Shown here: one piece after another, positions 17,323 through 26,903 of the stretch
Layout of the letters: every line of letters starts with the position of its first letter
How positions within the stretch are numbered: the stretch's first letter is position 1
DNA from: Cardinium hertigii_C
GTDB lineage: Bacteria > Bacteroidota > Bacteroidia > Cytophagales > Amoebophilaceae
NCBI RefSeq assembly: GCF_050864855.1
Contig: NZ_JBOZWW010000058.1
Span: 1-64,000 of the forward strand
Direction: 5' to 3'
Length of the DNA: 64,000 nt
Notes under the pieces: model-generated
Databases searched by the model: none
What the model was told of the DNA's origin: nothing
Seen by the model: the letters and a program-made list of their open reading frames with translations, nothing else
Position numbers and translations under genes: made by a program

Positions 17323-17394
17323 TGTCCGGTAGTGTAATGGTAACACGTCTGGTTTTGGTCCAGAAGACTCTAGGTTCGAGTCCTAGCCGGACAG
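17323..17394 (+). tRNA. tRNA-Gln (anticodon TTG)
   Basis: The sequence folds as a standard 72-base cloverleaf. The acceptor stem is TGTCCGG / CCGGACA with discriminator G, the D arm contains TAATGGTAAC, the anticodon loop gives TTG within CTGGTTTTGGTCCAG, and the T loop is GGTTCGAGTCC. The 3' CCA is not encoded. Confidence 0.96.
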
Positions 17395-17432
17395 CTTTTA
17401 CAACAATCTTTTACAAACTCAAAATAACTAAA

Positions 17433-18782
17433 ATGTTTGGTTTGAATTACAATTGTAGATTAATAAGGTTAGGATTTTCTTGTTTTATATCACTCACTTG
17501 TCATAATATAGCATTAGCAAATAAGACAAAAGATAAAAAGAAAGAAGTAGCTGTTGTATCCCCTACTATACAAAAAAAGACCAACACAAATGGTACTGAT
17601 ACTGCTGGAAAGACTAAGTTACAGCATGACCTAGAAGCAGAAAATGCACTCAACCGTGCACGCTTAGAAAAACAACTCTCAACTATTATTGCTCAAATTG
17701 AACAACTGCGTCTTAAGAGGGAGCGTCAGAGGCTAGACAAAGAAATAGAAAATGAACATGTGCGCAGGGCACATGATAAAGCTATGCTTTTATTGAATAT
17801 GGAGCAAGAAAAGCTTACTATTGAGCTAGCATTGGCGCAAGCTAAGTGTATGAAGGAGATGGAAGCCTATCATACCCAGTTAACTGAGTTAGATAAAAAA
17901 ATACAATTAGAAAAAGGACAAGCGCAACTGCTGCAAGAGACCAGCCATCGGTTAAAAGCAGAAATAGAAGTTTTACAAGCGACAAACACCCGGGATAAAT
18001 ACATTCAAAAGAAACCTATCTATTTGAAAGATCCATTGATCAAGCAAAGCAATACGCTAGTGCTTTCTGACCGATGCATTGAGTTGAATGGTCCTATTAC
18101 ACCCTGGAAAGCAAATTATATTGTAGATCAAATTGATTATTTTAATAACCAAAATAAAGAATATCCTATATTTCTTGTTATTGGCAACTCTCCAGGCGGG
18201 GTTGTAACGGCAGGCTACAATATTTTACAAGCTATAGAGTCTAGTAAAGCACCTGTTTACGTAGTCGTAAAATCATTCGCTGCTTCTATGGCAGCTATGA
18301 TTACTACACTAGCTACTAAGTCTTATGCTTATCCAAATGCTACTATTTTACATCATCAACCTCTTGCTTGGTTTATCTATGGTAATCTTAGAGAAACAAA
18401 AGAAGCTTATATGCGTTTGGATAAAATATGGAAGCGTTTAGGAGGTAGAGTAGCTAAAAAAATGGGCATATCTCTTGAAACATTTAATAAAAAGCTCTAT
18501 GAAAAATCTGTGTATGGAGATTGGGAAGAGTATGGTGACCAAGCTAAAAAGCTTAAATGGGTCGATTGTGTGATCAATGGGATTCAAAATAGTGCCATGA
18601 GTAGTTTGCCCGATTCAGCTGACTATACTTTTGAACAATTCATAAAGCACTATTATAATGCTAATCCAACAAAAGCAATAGAGCCATCTCTAGAAGAGAT
18701 GGCATACAATAAACTGGCCCCTCACGATGTGAACTATTGCTACAGGCCTGATCACAAGGCTCAAATGATGGATAAATCATAA
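17433..18782 (+). CDS. Exported ClpP-fold serine protease with N-terminal coiled coil
   Basis: The start is the ATG at 17433; an in-frame extension to 17304 would run through the tRNA and is rejected. The 449-residue protein begins with a probable signal peptide (LIRLGFSCFISLTCHNIALA), then a charged segment and a long coiled coil (about residues 70-190). The C-terminal half is a ClpP/crotonase-fold protease: VIGNSPGGVVTAGYNILQAI, nucleophile Ser285 in SFAASMAAM, and His308 in ILHHQP, spaced as in ClpP. ClpP is normally a cytoplasmic 200-residue protein fed by ClpX or ClpA; here the extra export signal and coil suggest a periplasmic or membrane-associated enzyme, perhaps self-assembling. No ATPase gene is adjacent. 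Confidence 0.82.
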   Translation: MFGLNYNCRLIRLGFSCFISLTCHNIALANKTKDKKKEVAVVSPTIQKKTNTNGTDTAGKTKLQHDLEAENALNRARLEKQLSTIIAQIEQLRLKRERQRLDKEIENEHVRRAHDKAMLLLNMEQEKLTIELALAQAKCMKEMEAYHTQLTELDKKIQLEKGQAQLLQETSHRLKAEIEVLQATNTRDKYIQKKPIYLKDPLIKQSNTLVLSDRCIELNGPITPWKANYIVDQIDYFNNQNKEYPIFLVIGNSPGGVVTAGYNILQAIESSKAPVYVVVKSFAASMAAMITTLATKSYAYPNATILHHQPLAWFIYGNLRETKEAYMRLDKIWKRLGGRVAKKMGISLETFNKKLYEKSVYGDWEEYGDQAKKLKWVDCVINGIQNSAMSSLPDSADYTFEQFIKHYYNANPTKAIEPSLEEMAYNKLAPHDVNYCYRPDHKAQMMDKS

Positions 18783-19091
18783 GTTTTATGGGTATAGATG
18801 GTATGGTATGGTATGGCTATTCTTTAGTAGCTCACCTGTCATAGCTAAATGCCTTTTAGGATTTATACTATCTGACCGATGTAAAAACCAAATTTAATAA
18901 GCTAAAATAAAAACTATCAAATAATTAAAATGCCAAATGATAGTATTTTCTAGCGGTATGTCTATTGTTTTATTTCAATAATCCTAAGTGCATAATATTT
19001 GAATTTTACTATCGTAGCTCTCTCTATATTCTTTGTATAGTTTATTTCGTATATTATACTAGTTTCTATAGTAATTTATTCCACATGCACA

Positions 19092-21290
19092 ATGCCATTT
19101 TATGCATTTTTTCTTATAGCATTATCCTTTTTGCTATTCGTTTTAGTAATTGCTTTCTATTTGCATCTACCTGCTACTCCATTAGAGGCAGACGATTTAG
19201 ATGGTAGGCAATCTCTACATGAAATTAACGCGATTAAACAATCTATTAAAAGTAAAAAAGCATACATAAAAAATGTATTAAAGCTTATTTCTGTAAAAGA
19301 AAAATTAGCTAAACTAATACCAAGTGATGCAGTAATTGGATTTACAGGATGTTATGTTGTACTTACCACTGTATTAGATTGCATAAGTGCAAAGACTATT
19401 ATTTACTGGTATATATTACAATTTTTTATAGGTACCGGCCTTGTAAGCTATACAATAGCGCCAAAAATCAAAATATCACCTTGGAAAATTGGTGTGTTTT
19501 GGCTGGTATGCTCTGTTATTTGTCTTCCTATAAATGTATTATGGCATTGGATAAAGGTGCAAGACCCTCAATTTGCACTAACTTTATCTATAGCACATTT
19601 ATCGACAACTTTATTTGTATTGCCCCTTTATATAAGCATAAAGTTAGTAGCTGGTGCACTGTGCATCATTTTTTATGAAATGTATAACATAGGTCTAAAT
19701 AACCTATTGTCATTAAATGATTCTTTACTATCTCTACTAGGGTTTGGCCTAATCGTTTTTAATATTATCATTTATCACAAGCGGCAAATAACCTCTTATA
19801 AAATTTATAACCGTTACTTTAAAAATCAGCTAACTGGAGAAGAAAAAAAGCAAGGCAAAGCGATAGCATCTAACCTAGATATTGGCTCAAAACTTAGTTA
19901 TAAAAACAGAAAAAAGGTTGAATCTTTTGTAGAAAAGGGGATGCAAGATGCCACGGAACTTATTTCATATTTAGATAATCGGCCATTTTACAAGCAAGAC
20001 CTTCAAAGTATTATCAATAATTTTGTCACTTTTACTACTTTTTTAAAGCAGCGTGCCAGATATGTAGAGCATATATTATTAACGCCAAATGAAATTTCTA
20101 TAGATGAATTGATTGCTAAGCTAGAGACCGTGTTAGAAACTAAAGCATCACCAACTCCAAAACTAGCGATAGAAATAAAAGATCATACTATTCCTAAAAG
20201 GATTACATGTGATATTAACCATATGATTCAATCATTAGTTCCCACTGTTTTACGCACTGCTAACCTAGATGGTTCAAAAACTGAACGTATAAAAATTCAA
20301 TTATATACTACTCAATTAAAATATATACAAAAGAATACGCAAACAGGGACATACCACTCAGAAATGAACTTCCCAGCTATAGCAATGGTAATCAGCAACG
20401 CTAATACTCCTTTAATCATGTTGCCCAAGATTAAAAATTATTATCAAGACATTACAGAAGGTAGAGAGCTTAAGTGGCACAGTAGTCATACAGATGCAGA
20501 ACGTATACATGTCGAAAAACGTATAATAGAACGAGCCATTCGTGCACACTACGGCTACCTACGCTTTCCCATTGCTAAAAAAAGACCTATGCTAATGGTA
20601 GTACCTTGTAATGTAGTAAACGTTAGAGACGCAATGATTTCTAATATACACCCTTTAAATGCGCCCACAACTCAAAAAGAAATTGATCAATCCATAGAGG
20701 TGTTTATTAAATCTTACAATCAAATATTAGAAATATCTGAAGCACGTAGAGCAGTAATAGATGAAATAGTCCTATTAACAAGGCGATGCTATGGGTTTCA
20801 GCGTCATCCATCTGGGCAATTATTGTATGTACGTTCGATAGGTATTGCACAATTGGTTGCAGAATGGATCCGGTTTTATCCAGAACCCATTTATGTTGCT
20901 TTACTATACAGCTTAGTGCATTATGCAGATTTACCCCTTTCTTATATTAAAGCCAATTATGATCTGAATATATACTCTTTTGTAGAAAGTATTTTAGCAG
21001 TAAATGACCGACAAAGCATGGAACCATGTGGACTTTATATCAAAAATTCTTTTAAACAAGTAATCAATCGAGAACAACTTTTTATACTTTGTATTAAACT
21101 GGCTGAACGACTTTATGACCTACGACATGCTAAAAGCTATGTGTATTTAGATGAATTAAAATGCATGGCCCAAGAAACCCTTGCCATAGATATTGAACTA
21201 GCAAAGAAATATTTGAATGCTAAAATCGTAGAAGCATTAACAACCGCAGCAGAACAGGCCATAGAGATTTGCGAAGAAAATAATGGTTAG
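19092..21290 (+). CDS. Membrane protein with degenerate histidine-kinase and RelA/SpoT-HD-like domains (short form B)
   Basis: The 732 residues are closely related to the product of 14894-16966; for example MEPCGLY and VINREQLFI are shared and the last 150 residues align without gaps. The protein keeps one N-terminal helix (ALSFLLFVLVIAFYL) like the first helix of the symporter in the long forms, then a basic linker (KKAYIKNVLKLISVKEKLAK) similar to the linker after the symporter there. This suggests origin from a long form by loss of the symporter. The common membrane domain, pseudo-kinase core and HD-like domain (HPSGQLLYVRSIGIAQLVAE, ALLYSLVHYADLPLSYIKAN, KLAERLYDLRHAKSY) follow. Catalytic residues are missing as in the other copies. 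Confidence 0.8.
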   Translation: MPFYAFFLIALSFLLFVLVIAFYLHLPATPLEADDLDGRQSLHEINAIKQSIKSKKAYIKNVLKLISVKEKLAKLIPSDAVIGFTGCYVVLTTVLDCISAKTIIYWYILQFFIGTGLVSYTIAPKIKISPWKIGVFWLVCSVICLPINVLWHWIKVQDPQFALTLSIAHLSTTLFVLPLYISIKLVAGALCIIFYEMYNIGLNNLLSLNDSLLSLLGFGLIVFNIIIYHKRQITSYKIYNRYFKNQLTGEEKKQGKAIASNLDIGSKLSYKNRKKVESFVEKGMQDATELISYLDNRPFYKQDLQSIINNFVTFTTFLKQRARYVEHILLTPNEISIDELIAKLETVLETKASPTPKLAIEIKDHTIPKRITCDINHMIQSLVPTVLRTANLDGSKTERIKIQLYTTQLKYIQKNTQTGTYHSEMNFPAIAMVISNANTPLIMLPKIKNYYQDITEGRELKWHSSHTDAERIHVEKRIIERAIRAHYGYLRFPIAKKRPMLMVVPCNVVNVRDAMISNIHPLNAPTTQKEIDQSIEVFIKSYNQILEISEARRAVIDEIVLLTRRCYGFQRHPSGQLLYVRSIGIAQLVAEWIRFYPEPIYVALLYSLVHYADLPLSYIKANYDLNIYSFVESILAVNDRQSMEPCGLYIKNSFKQVINREQLFILCIKLAERLYDLRHAKSYVYLDELKCMAQETLAIDIELAKKYLNAKIVEALTTAAEQAIEICEENNG

Positions 21291-21344
21291 CTACTGGATT
21301 ATTGAAAATTTTCCTCAAAAGAGTACTTTTGATCCGCTCAAATA

Positions 21345-22343
21345 TCAATCTTGTTGCATATAATGGCGGACAAGATCCTGAATACCGGTTTGCAATTGAA
21401 TAGTTGGTGCCCAATCTACTGTTTCTTTAATTTTTCCAGTATCAAGTGCATAACGTCTATCTTGTCCTATTCTTTCAGAAGTGAAATAAATAAGGGAAGT
21501 ATAAGATCTTCCATATAACGGTTTCAATTGATCGAGTATTTGGCAAATCATTGACGCGATTTGAAGATTAGTTTGTTCTTGATGGCCACCAATATTATAA
21601 GATTGACCACTTTGGCCTTTATGAAAAAGGCAATCAATAGCCTTACAATGGTCTTCCACATGTAGCCAATCTCGAATACTACTTCCATCTCCGTGCAATG
21701 GAATAGACTGATTTTGTAATGCATTTTTCAACACCATCGGAATTAGTTTTTCTGGATGTTGATACCGCCCATAATTATTGGTTGATCGGGTAATAACTGT
21801 ATGAAGTCCATAAGTATGGTTATAAGACCTTACCAAGCATTCTGCTGCTGCCTTACTAGCACTGTAGGGATTAGTTGGTGCGAGCGTAGCAGCTTCTGTA
21901 AACGGTCTATTATGTACATCTAATGAACCATACACTTCATCTGTAGAAACATATACAAACCGATGATTCGGATGTTTTGACTGCCTTGGTGCTTTAAACC
22001 AATGGTTATAAGCTGCATGCAACAGCACGCCTGTTCCTTCTATATTGGTCTTTATAAAAAGAAGGGGATCGATAATGGACCTATCTACATGTGATTCAGC
22101 AGCGAAATGAATCACACCATCAAAATTAAATTTTTGAAACAAAGCTTTAACTAATAAAAAATTGGCAATATCTCCCTCTACAAAATAATAATTTGGTTTT
22201 TCTTGAAGTGCAAAAGATACACGCGCTGCGTAGGTCAACTTATCTAGATTAACAATATAATAACTAGGATATTTTTTCAAAAACAATTGAATGCAGTGTG
22301 CACCTATAAAACCAGCGCCACCCGTTATTAATAATTTTTTCAT
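21345..22343 (-). CDS. rmlB: dTDP-glucose 4,6-dehydratase
   Basis: This short-chain dehydrogenase/reductase of 332 residues converts dTDP-glucose to dTDP-4-keto-6-deoxyglucose, the second step of dTDP-rhamnose synthesis. It shows the NAD-binding TGGAGFIG (residues 7-14), HFAAESHVDRSI, the VSTDEVYG motif with the catalytic Thr-Asp-Glu, and the YSASK Tyr/Lys pair, all as in RmlB. The other rml genes are not beside it. The substrate could feed a surface glycan together with the glycosyltransferase at 30534, but that is inference. It converges with the upstream gene, with 54 bases between them. Confidence 0.95.
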   Translation of the reverse strand: MKKLLITGGAGFIGAHCIQLFLKKYPSYYIVNLDKLTYAARVSFALQEKPNYYFVEGDIANFLLVKALFQKFNFDGVIHFAAESHVDRSIIDPLLFIKTNIEGTGVLLHAAYNHWFKAPRQSKHPNHRFVYVSTDEVYGSLDVHNRPFTEAATLAPTNPYSASKAAAECLVRSYNHTYGLHTVITRSTNNYGRYQHPEKLIPMVLKNALQNQSIPLHGDGSSIRDWLHVEDHCKAIDCLFHKGQSGQSYNIGGHQEQTNLQIASMICQILDQLKPLYGRSYTSLIYFTSERIGQDRRYALDTGKIKETVDWAPTIQLQTGIQDLVRHYMQQD

Positions 22344-22482
22344 AGACTTTCAAAGTAATACAATACCTAGAGGTATACCGATATAAAACTACGCTTTAAA
22401 GGGCATACATAGGAATAGAAAAACGATTTAGTAGGTAAATGCTACTGAAAATAGTAGCGGCTCTATATAGTTAAGCCAGAAG

Positions 22483-22567
22483 CGGAGTAGGAGGGATTCG
22501 AACCCCCGGTACCTCACGGTACATCCGTTTTCGAGACGGATACCTTCAACCACTCAGACACTACTCC
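22483..22567 (-). tRNA. tRNA-Ser (anticodon CGA)
   Basis: The minus strand folds as an 85-base type II tRNA. The acceptor stem is GGAGTAG / CTACTCC with discriminator G, the anticodon loop CTCGAAA gives CGA, the long variable arm is TGTACCGTGAGGTACC, and the T arm is GGGGGTTCGAATCCC. CCA is not encoded. Confidence 0.95.
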
Positions 22568-22606
22568 AGCAGCTATACGAATAAAGTAATGAAAGGATTT
22601 TTTAGC

Positions 22607-23599
22607 TTATTTACTGAGTATGGGTTTGACAAATTGTATTACTGCATGGAAGACACAAGGATGTTCAAGGATGGCTTTATACTTTGGAACTGGTATGGCC
22701 AAAACATGGGTACTATGAAAGGCATCTTTGATCAAAACTCTTTTGAAATTACACTTGCTTTTAGGGAGCATATTAAGGGCATGTTGGCTATAAAGGGGAA
22801 TTTGCATATCATGGTACTGGTTAAGCTGTTTTTCACCCACTACAAAAAAAGTGTACATATCATTTAAAGCCTTGAAACGATGGCGTCTTCTATTGGTTAG
22901 CAGCGTACTAAAATCAGTTTGCCCACCTCCTATCGCCAATATAGGAACAGACACATTAGGAAGTGATTTTTTTACTTTACATAAAAAAGCACTTCCCTCT
23001 ATCAAGTCTTTACCACCAGGACAAAGACATAGTGCTTGATTGTCTTGTATAGTTAAGATAAGTCGCTTTTCAAGATCCGTTTCAGGATAACCAAGATCGA
23101 GCGAAAGCTTACGTAAATCATTCAAAACAGGAACGCTCAAATGGTGTGAAAGCATTTCAGCATCTACCCTAGCTCCAGGAACGCCCTCCCATGGCGCAGC
23201 TAGGGCAACCAGCCCTTTTATATTAAGGTGTCTATATTGTCTTAGAAAAGCATATGCACGGAGGCCACCTTGACTATGACCTATCAAGATGATAGACCTC
23301 TGCTCTAAATCTTTTACTTTAGTAGAAAGCTCTTTAAAATTAATTGCACTTTGTTCTTCTATAGAAGCGCTTATACTCTTTATACCTTCTACACTGGTCA
23401 AAGCTACAACAGAACCGGTAGGAAAGGCTTGCTCAAGCTTCTTTTTCATCGTATTAAAAGAGGCGGCATGATTGCCCAATCCATGAAATAAGATGATCAA
23501 TGTATTCGACTGACTTTTATCCAATTTTCCTTGAACAAAAGTTGGAGTAAATAATAAAAAAAATAGAACTGACTGAAATCTATAAAAGATGCAAGACAT
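22607..23599 (-). CDS. Exported alpha/beta-hydrolase, lipase-like
   Basis: The 330-residue protein starts with a signal peptide (residues 1-24, ending FVQG). The alpha/beta-hydrolase fold shows the oxyanion motif ILFHGLGNH near residue 40, the nucleophile elbow GHSQGG with Ser109, and a likely catalytic histidine near residue 300 (DAFHSTH). The GLVALAAPWEGVPGA segment is typical of PGAP1 / triacylglycerol-lipase families. It would act outside the cytoplasm on host or membrane lipids; the substrate is not known. It lies between tRNA-Ser and dnaN with gaps of 39 and 68 bases. Confidence 0.82.
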   Translation of the reverse strand: MSCIFYRFQSVLFFLLFTPTFVQGKLDKSQSNTLIILFHGLGNHAASFNTMKKKLEQAFPTGSVVALTSVEGIKSISASIEEQSAINFKELSTKVKDLEQRSIILIGHSQGGLRAYAFLRQYRHLNIKGLVALAAPWEGVPGARVDAEMLSHHLSVPVLNDLRKLSLDLGYPETDLEKRLILTIQDNQALCLCPGGKDLIEGSAFLCKVKKSLPNVSVPILAIGGGQTDFSTLLTNRRRHRFKALNDMYTFFVVGEKQLNQYHDMQIPLYSQHALNMLPKSKCNFKRVLIKDAFHSTHVLAIPVPKYKAILEHPCVFHAVIQFVKPILSK

Positions 23600-23667
23600 A
23601 AGTTGATCAACATTAATTTAGAAACGGAAGATTATCCTAAGAAAAATAGACTTATAAAAAAATAAGT

Positions 23668-24780
23668 TTAAAAAATAATAGGCATAATCAATAACAGCAA
23701 ATGCTCCTGTTTATTTTGTGCCTTAGGGAATATTAAAACTGCTTTATTGCCCCCCCAGAAAAAGAATTCGACCTCCTCTGTGGAGATACTAGCCAACATG
23801 TCTAGTAAAAGCCTTGCATTAAATCCTATTTCTAGGGGTAAGCCTTCATATATACAAATAAGATTTTCTTGTGCTTCATTAGAGAAATCTAAATCCTCTG
23901 CTGAAATAGTCAATTCATTGCTGGTAAGCATCCATTTCACTTGATGGGTAGCTTTATTGGCATAAATAGCAGCCCGCTTGAGGGCACTGATCAACGCAGG
24001 TTTATTTACGGTAAGTTTACTGGTATGTTCCTTAGGTATCACGTTCTCATAGTCTGGATATCGTTCATCCACTAACCTAGTGATCACACTAATATTATCA
24101 ATACTAAATTGGATTTTATGCCGATCAAAAGTAAAACCTACCTGCTTATCTCTACTACTTATTAGCCCATTTAAAAGCATCAATGCTTTTTTCGGTACAA
24201 TAATGGGGCTTTGTGCAGATACAGTGAGATCTTCACGAATATAACGAACCAACCGATGACCATCTGTGGCCACAAAAGTAGCCATAGCCTGCGTGAATTC
24301 GATATATACACCTGACATAGCAGGTTTTAATTCATCATTACTAGTTGCAAATATAGTTTTTTGCAAAATATTTTTCAATACATCCACTTCTACGTCTAAA
24401 GCTATACCATCCTCTAAAGTAGCCAGCTGCGGAAAATCACTCGCACTTTCCCCTGCCAATTTATACTGTCCATTATCTGATTGAATAGAAACTGTATAAG
24501 AATTGGGATTAATTGCTAACTTAATAGGCTGTTCTGGTAAATTCTTAACTGTATCAAGCAACATACGAGCAGGTATGGCTACACTTACTTGGGCATCCGA
24601 TTGAATCGCTAAAGTAGCACTAATAGAGGTTTGTAAATCTGATGCTGTAACGACCAAATGGTTATCGGTTATCTGAAAAAGAAAATTTTCTAAGATTGGA
24701 ACAACTGGATTACGAGTGATAACCCCACTAATGGCCGTTAGCTGCTGTGAAAGCAAAGCTGATGATACCGTGAACTCCAT
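23668..24780 (-). CDS. dnaN: DNA polymerase III beta sliding clamp
   Basis: The 370-residue protein has the three clamp domains of DnaN, with family motifs such as NPVVPILENFLF, MSGVYIEF, FVATDGHRLVRY and RLVDERYPDYENVIP. It encircles DNA and tethers the replicative polymerase. The C-terminus is IMPIIF, close to the usual MP-hydrophobic end. dnaA and recF are not adjacent, so this does not mark the replication origin by itself. Confidence 0.96.
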   Translation of the reverse strand: MEFTVSSALLSQQLTAISGVITRNPVVPILENFLFQITDNHLVVTASDLQTSISATLAIQSDAQVSVAIPARMLLDTVKNLPEQPIKLAINPNSYTVSIQSDNGQYKLAGESASDFPQLATLEDGIALDVEVDVLKNILQKTIFATSNDELKPAMSGVYIEFTQAMATFVATDGHRLVRYIREDLTVSAQSPIIVPKKALMLLNGLISSRDKQVGFTFDRHKIQFSIDNISVITRLVDERYPDYENVIPKEHTSKLTVNKPALISALKRAAIYANKATHQVKWMLTSNELTISAEDLDFSNEAQENLICIYEGLPLEIGFNARLLLDMLASISTEEVEFFFWGGNKAVLIFPKAQNKQEHLLLLIMPIIF

Positions 24781-25128
24781 AATTATTTTTTTATTTTTTT
24801 GATTTAAACATGGGAATCATGCTGGTACCTAAAAAGAGCTTTAGACACTTTTATAAGAATTCTATTTTGTTTGGCCAATAGCCCAATCCATGTGGATATG
24901 TAAAACTATAGCACAATCTTCTATTTTTCTATTTCAGAAATATTATTTTGATATCTTATACTAGATTAAAGCTAAGCCTATGCAATTTAATAAAAAAACT
25001 TAAAACGTTGCATTTTTGCTTATTTAATAGCAAATCTACTTTATTTTTTTATCCAAAAAAGTATATCCCATTCTATTAAAAAATAGCTATTTGGCTTAAT
25101 CCATATTACTTATATAAAAAATAAAGAT
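24781..25128. other. Intergenic region between folA and dnaN, no gene seen
   Basis: An AT-rich 348-base gap between two genes on the same (minus) strand. It carries no open frame or RNA gene I can support and is expected to hold the dnaN promoter. Confidence 0.5.
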
Positions 25129-25626
25129 TTATGGTGTCCTTGCCCTTTCTAATAGCATAAATTCATAATCATAAGGATTTTTATGATCTGCTTTAAAAGA
25201 ACAGATGATACGTTCGACCCATTCCTCCCCTATCAAAGGGAAATAAGTATCTCCTGATACGACTAGGTGGATTTTTGTTAGGTAAATTTTATGCGCTAAA
25301 GGTAAAGTTTGTTCGTAAACTTTTCCTCCTCCAATGACAAACAACTCTGAGGCCCCTTCCTCTTTTGCTAAGCTTATCGCTTCCTCAATATTGCGTACTA
25401 CATGATAACCCACAACAGACTGATCCATTTTTGTACTAACTACTATACTCACTCGATCGGGTAAAACACGGCCAATAGAACGAAAAGTATGGCTACCCAT
25501 TACCAAATAATGTCCTAATGTTTTTTTTTTAAACTCTTTTAAATCAGCAGGAAGATGCCAAGGAAGCCTGTTTTGCTGGCCAATGACTCTATTCAAAGAC
25601 ATGGCGACAATAATAGATATAATCAT
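25129..25626 (-). CDS. folA: Dihydrofolate reductase
   Basis: The 165-residue length is typical. It shows MSLNRVIGQQNRLPWHLPAD with the substrate-site region, a KTLGHYLVMGSHTFRSIG segment, and the NADPH motif LFVIGGGKVYEQ. The enzyme reduces dihydrofolate to tetrahydrofolate for thymidylate and one-carbon metabolism. No thyA lies next to it. Confidence 0.96.
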   Translation of the reverse strand: MIISIIVAMSLNRVIGQQNRLPWHLPADLKEFKKKTLGHYLVMGSHTFRSIGRVLPDRVSIVVSTKMDQSVVGYHVVRNIEEAISLAKEEGASELFVIGGGKVYEQTLPLAHKIYLTKIHLVVSGDTYFPLIGEEWVERIICSFKADHKNPYDYEFMLLERARTP

Positions 25627-25664
25627 AATGTATCACAAATAGATATACTAAAAAAAGGATTTAT

Positions 25665-25696
25665 TTTGACTTATTCAATAAACACTACTATATTTG
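25665..25696 (+). promoter_or_regulatory. Bacteroidetes-type promoter of tRNA-Ala
   Basis: TTTG at 25665-25668 and TATATTTG at 25689-25696 are 20 bases apart, matching the TTTG / TAnnTTTG promoter of Bacteroidetes. The expected start would fall about 30 bases before the tRNA. Confidence 0.7.
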
Positions 25697-25737
25697 TGTA
25701 CAAAATACACTGTCTGTAATAATTACGTTAAAAAAAC

Positions 25738-25811
25738 GGGGGATTAGCTCAGCTGGCTAGAGCACTTGCTTTGCAAGCAAGGGGTCATCGGTTCGAATCC
25801 GATATCCTCCA
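25738..25811 (+). tRNA. tRNA-Ala (anticodon TGC)
   Basis: A 74-base cloverleaf. The acceptor stem GGGGGAT / ATCCTCC contains the G3-U70 pair that identifies alanine tRNAs, the discriminator is A, the D arm is GCTCAGCTGGCTAGAGC, the anticodon loop TTTGCAA gives TGC, and the T arm is TCGGTTCGAATCCGA. CCA is not encoded. No 16S or 23S rRNA is beside it. Confidence 0.97.
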
Positions 25812-25980
25812 CTTAGAGGGGCTAGTTCGTATTGCATCATCTTACAAAGAGATACTAAATAATGCTATTTAACGCTACACCGCTATAAGCAGATCGATGT
25901 ATCAATCAGCATAATACATCTTCAAAATAATTTTGAATTAAGTTGGCACAAAAATAGACACTGGCCTCTAATGATGCTAT

Positions 25981-26742
25981 ATGATAAAAATACGGTCGCA
26001 TATTGAACGAAAGCTATTGCAACAGGCAGGTCATATTGTGGCGCTTTGCCATGATGTTTTAAAAAATACCATCCAACCAGGTATTAGTGGTCTAACGTTA
26101 GATGCTATAGTAGAAGAAATCATTCGAAGCAACGATGCAGATCCTGTATTTAAAGGGTATTGTGGCTTTCCAAATGCCACTTGTATCTCTATTAACAATA
26201 GCGTGGTACATGGCATACCCAGCAATCAACTATTGGAAGAGGGTGACATTGTTGCCATTGACATAGGTGCAAAATACAAAGGATATGTTGGAGACAGTGC
26301 TTGGACCTACCCTGTAGGCAATATTTCTGATGAGAAAAAATTTTTATTGGTCCACACTGAAAAAGCTTTATGGGAAGGATTACGCGTCATTAAAGCAGGC
26401 ATCCATCTATCTACTATTTCTCATGCCATAGGTCAATATGCTACACAACATAAGCTAAGCATTGTAAAAGAATTAGGTGGACATGGCGTAGGCACCATGC
26501 TGCACGAACCACCTGAAATTCCAAACTATGGTAAACCTAATCAGGGGCCTATTTTAAAAGCTGGTATGATATTGGCTATAGAACCTATATGCAATTTAGG
26601 TCGTTCAGCTATTAAAACTTTACAAGATGGTTGGACCATTGTTACCAAAGATGGAAAAGATTCAGCACACTTTGAACATACCATTGCTGTTGAAGAAGAA
26701 GGATATACGATATTAACTACCTTAATGCAAGACTCCGTTTAA
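25981..26742 (+). CDS. map: Methionine aminopeptidase, type I
   Basis: The 253-residue enzyme removes the initiator methionine. The five metal ligands are Asp94, Asp105, His168, Glu201 and Glu232, offset by exactly three from the E. coli positions 97, 108, 171, 204 and 235. Surrounding motifs (DIGAKYKGYVGDSAWTY, GGHGVGTMLHEPPEIPN, FEHTIAV) are standard. The gene stands alone here rather than in the ribosomal-protein operon. Confidence 0.97.
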   Translation: MIKIRSHIERKLLQQAGHIVALCHDVLKNTIQPGISGLTLDAIVEEIIRSNDADPVFKGYCGFPNATCISINNSVVHGIPSNQLLEEGDIVAIDIGAKYKGYVGDSAWTYPVGNISDEKKFLLVHTEKALWEGLRVIKAGIHLSTISHAIGQYATQHKLSIVKELGGHGVGTMLHEPPEIPNYGKPNQGPILKAGMILAIEPICNLGRSAIKTLQDGWTIVTKDGKDSAHFEHTIAVEEEGYTILTTLMQDSV

Positions 26743-26838
26743 TAGGGTTACAAGTTTTAAGATGAACAACCAAACTTTCACCGTTACTGATCCAATATAT
26801 GCATGCCAACTCGTTGGCCCAATATTGGTCCATCTATT

Positions 26839-26860
26839 GAACCATTCAAAAGAATGGTTC
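26839..26860 (+). terminator. Hairpin downstream of map
   Basis: GAACCATT and AATGGTTC form a perfect 8-bp stem with a six-base loop, about 100 bases after the map stop. There is no T run, so its role as a terminator is uncertain. Confidence 0.4.
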
Positions 26861-26903
26861 CTCAAACTTCTATATTTAAGCGTTATGCGCACGAAGTAAA
26901 ATT

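Noticed and set aside
17304..17432. N-terminal extension of the ClpP-like protein
   Set aside because: The extension would translate through tRNA-Gln; the signal peptide starts at the ATG at 17433.
18800..18826. Short GGTAT tandem repeat after the ClpP-like gene
   Set aside because: Only three units and no context; likely chance.
23668..25128. Replication origin near dnaN
   Set aside because: No dnaA or recF beside it and no cluster of DnaA boxes seen; dnaN alone is not evidence.
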